Shown here in pieces: positions 4,570-5,118 of a DNA stretch of 5,118 nt (position 1 is the first letter of the stretch; each line of letters opens with the position of its first letter). This stretch comes from Clostridia bacterium (GTDB lineage Bacteria > Bacillota_A > Clostridia > Christensenellales > Aristaeellaceae), in NCBI GenBank assembly GCA_025997215.1, contig BNUH01000144.1, positions 1 through 5,118 on the forward strand. Reading direction: 5' to 3'. Made by a program: the position numbers and the translations under genes. The notes beneath the pieces are model-generated. The model saw only the letters and a list, made by a program, of their open reading frames with translations, made no database searches and was not told where the DNA came from.

Positions 4570-5118
4570 ATGACACTTCGTAAACTTATGACGGTGATAC
4601 TATTTACCATTATGCTGATATCAGTGTCGGCCGCCCACGGTCTGGCCGACACTGATTCGGCCATTACCGAGCTGACCGACGCCGAGCTGGACATCGCGGC
4701 ATCGCTTGAAGCCTACGCTCCTGTGTTGGAGGAATTTCGGGCGTACCTGACGTCGGGTTACGAGCTGTACGAGGCGGAACTCCTCACCGAACCGTGGAGT
4801 TCGATGCTGCCCGACCGCCCTTGGATTGGCAGTGAGTTCGGTTACGCGGTCGTTGACATCAACATGGATGGCATCAACGAGTTGCTATTAGTCACGCTGC
4901 AACAGGACGACGATTCTATCTGGGAAGGCACCGGACAGAATCCTCGGATGTTCATCAACGCGATATACACGCTTTCGACAAACGAAGACACGGGAAAGTT
5001 GGAGCCTGTCTTTGTCGATGTGTATTGGGCCCGACACAAAGCCGCCATCGCCGAGTGGGGTTCGGTTTACGTGCACGGTTCGTCGGGCGCGTCCGACAAC
5101 TTTTGCGCGGAGTATAAG
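4570..5118 (+). CDS. Secreted protein of unknown function with a DxNxDGxxEL motif (3'-truncated by window)
   Basis: An open frame of 183 codons runs off the window without a stop. Residues 1-26 are a signal peptide: basic start MTLRK, hydrophobic core (LMTVILFTIMLISVSA) and a likely signal peptidase I site after HGLA; no lipobox cysteine is present. The mature part begins acidic (residues 27-70, rich in D and E, probably helical). Then comes a strand plus calcium-loop-like motif, YAVVDINMDGINELLL (92-107), with D96, N98, D100, G101 and E104 at ligand-type positions. Such motifs are common in exported Clostridia proteins of unknown role and in FG-GAP or dockerin-like calcium loops. I do not recognise the family. 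GC-rich codon use matches pheST, so it looks native. It lies 34 nt after pheT with no visible terminator or convincing promoter between, so co-transcription is possible. Confidence 0.88.
   Translation, partial: MTLRKLMTVILFTIMLISVSAAHGLADTDSAITELTDAELDIAASLEAYAPVLEEFRAYLTSGYELYEAELLTEPWSSMLPDRPWIGSEFGYAVVDINMDGINELLLVTLQQDDDSIWEGTGQNPRMFINAIYTLSTNEDTGKLEPVFVDVYWARHKAAIAEWGSVYVHGSSGASDNFCAEYK
4620..4656. repeat. Perfect 13-bp inverted repeat inside the signal-peptide coding region
   Basis: ATCAGTGTCGGCC (4620-4632) and GGCCGACACTGAT (4644-4656) are exact reverse complements around an 11-nt loop. In mRNA this gives a strong GC-rich hairpin covering codons 17-29, at the end of the signal peptide. 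No T-run follows, so it is not an ordinary intrinsic terminator. It could affect translation or mRNA stability, or be a binding site; the function is unknown. Confidence 0.85.

Noticed and set aside
4620..4656. Inverted repeat read as the pheST intrinsic terminator
   Set aside because: It lies inside the downstream reading frame and is followed by mixed sequence, not a T-run.

Overview
The window looks like chromosomal DNA from a Gram-positive, Firmicutes-type bacterium, probably a GC-rich member of the Clostridia. The evidence is a tRNA-sensing T-box leader in front of pheST, a PheS with the four-cysteine insert typical of Gram-positive enzymes, strong AGGAGG-type ribosome binding sites, and a secreted protein with a Clostridia-style DxNxDGxxEL motif. 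The genus cannot be read from the sequence. All four complete genes and the partial fifth are on the + strand.

Positions 1-702 hold a sigma70-type promoter and a compact two-gene module: an MNT-family minimal nucleotidyltransferase (mntA-like antitoxin, 81-386) overlapping a HEPN-domain protein (hepT-like toxin, 376-702). The module is AT-rich compared with the rest of the window, which suggests it was acquired.

Positions 703-1082 contain no gene. They hold a second promoter, strikingly similar to the first, and a complete T-box riboswitch. I can trace Stem I with a UUC (Phe) specifier, two leader hairpins, the T-box sequence with UGGU (complementary to the ACCA end of tRNA-Phe), the antiterminator, and a competing 11-bp terminator. 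This makes the leader a sensor of uncharged tRNA-Phe.

Positions 1083-4535 are the pheS-pheT operon, encoding both subunits of phenylalanyl-tRNA synthetase with a 12-nt gap. The longest pheS reading frame runs back to 1002, inside the T-box element. The real start is almost certainly 1083.

Positions 4570-5118 are the 5' part of a gene for an exported protein of unknown function, cut by the window end. It follows pheT after 34 nt with no visible terminator, and a perfect 13-bp inverted repeat lies within its signal-peptide region.

The core is a textbook Phe-starvation-controlled synthetase operon. The less usual features are the toxin-antitoxin pair wedged directly against its promoter with no terminator, the near-duplicate promoters on either side of that pair, and the hairpin in the downstream gene. 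I do not see a wholly new system.
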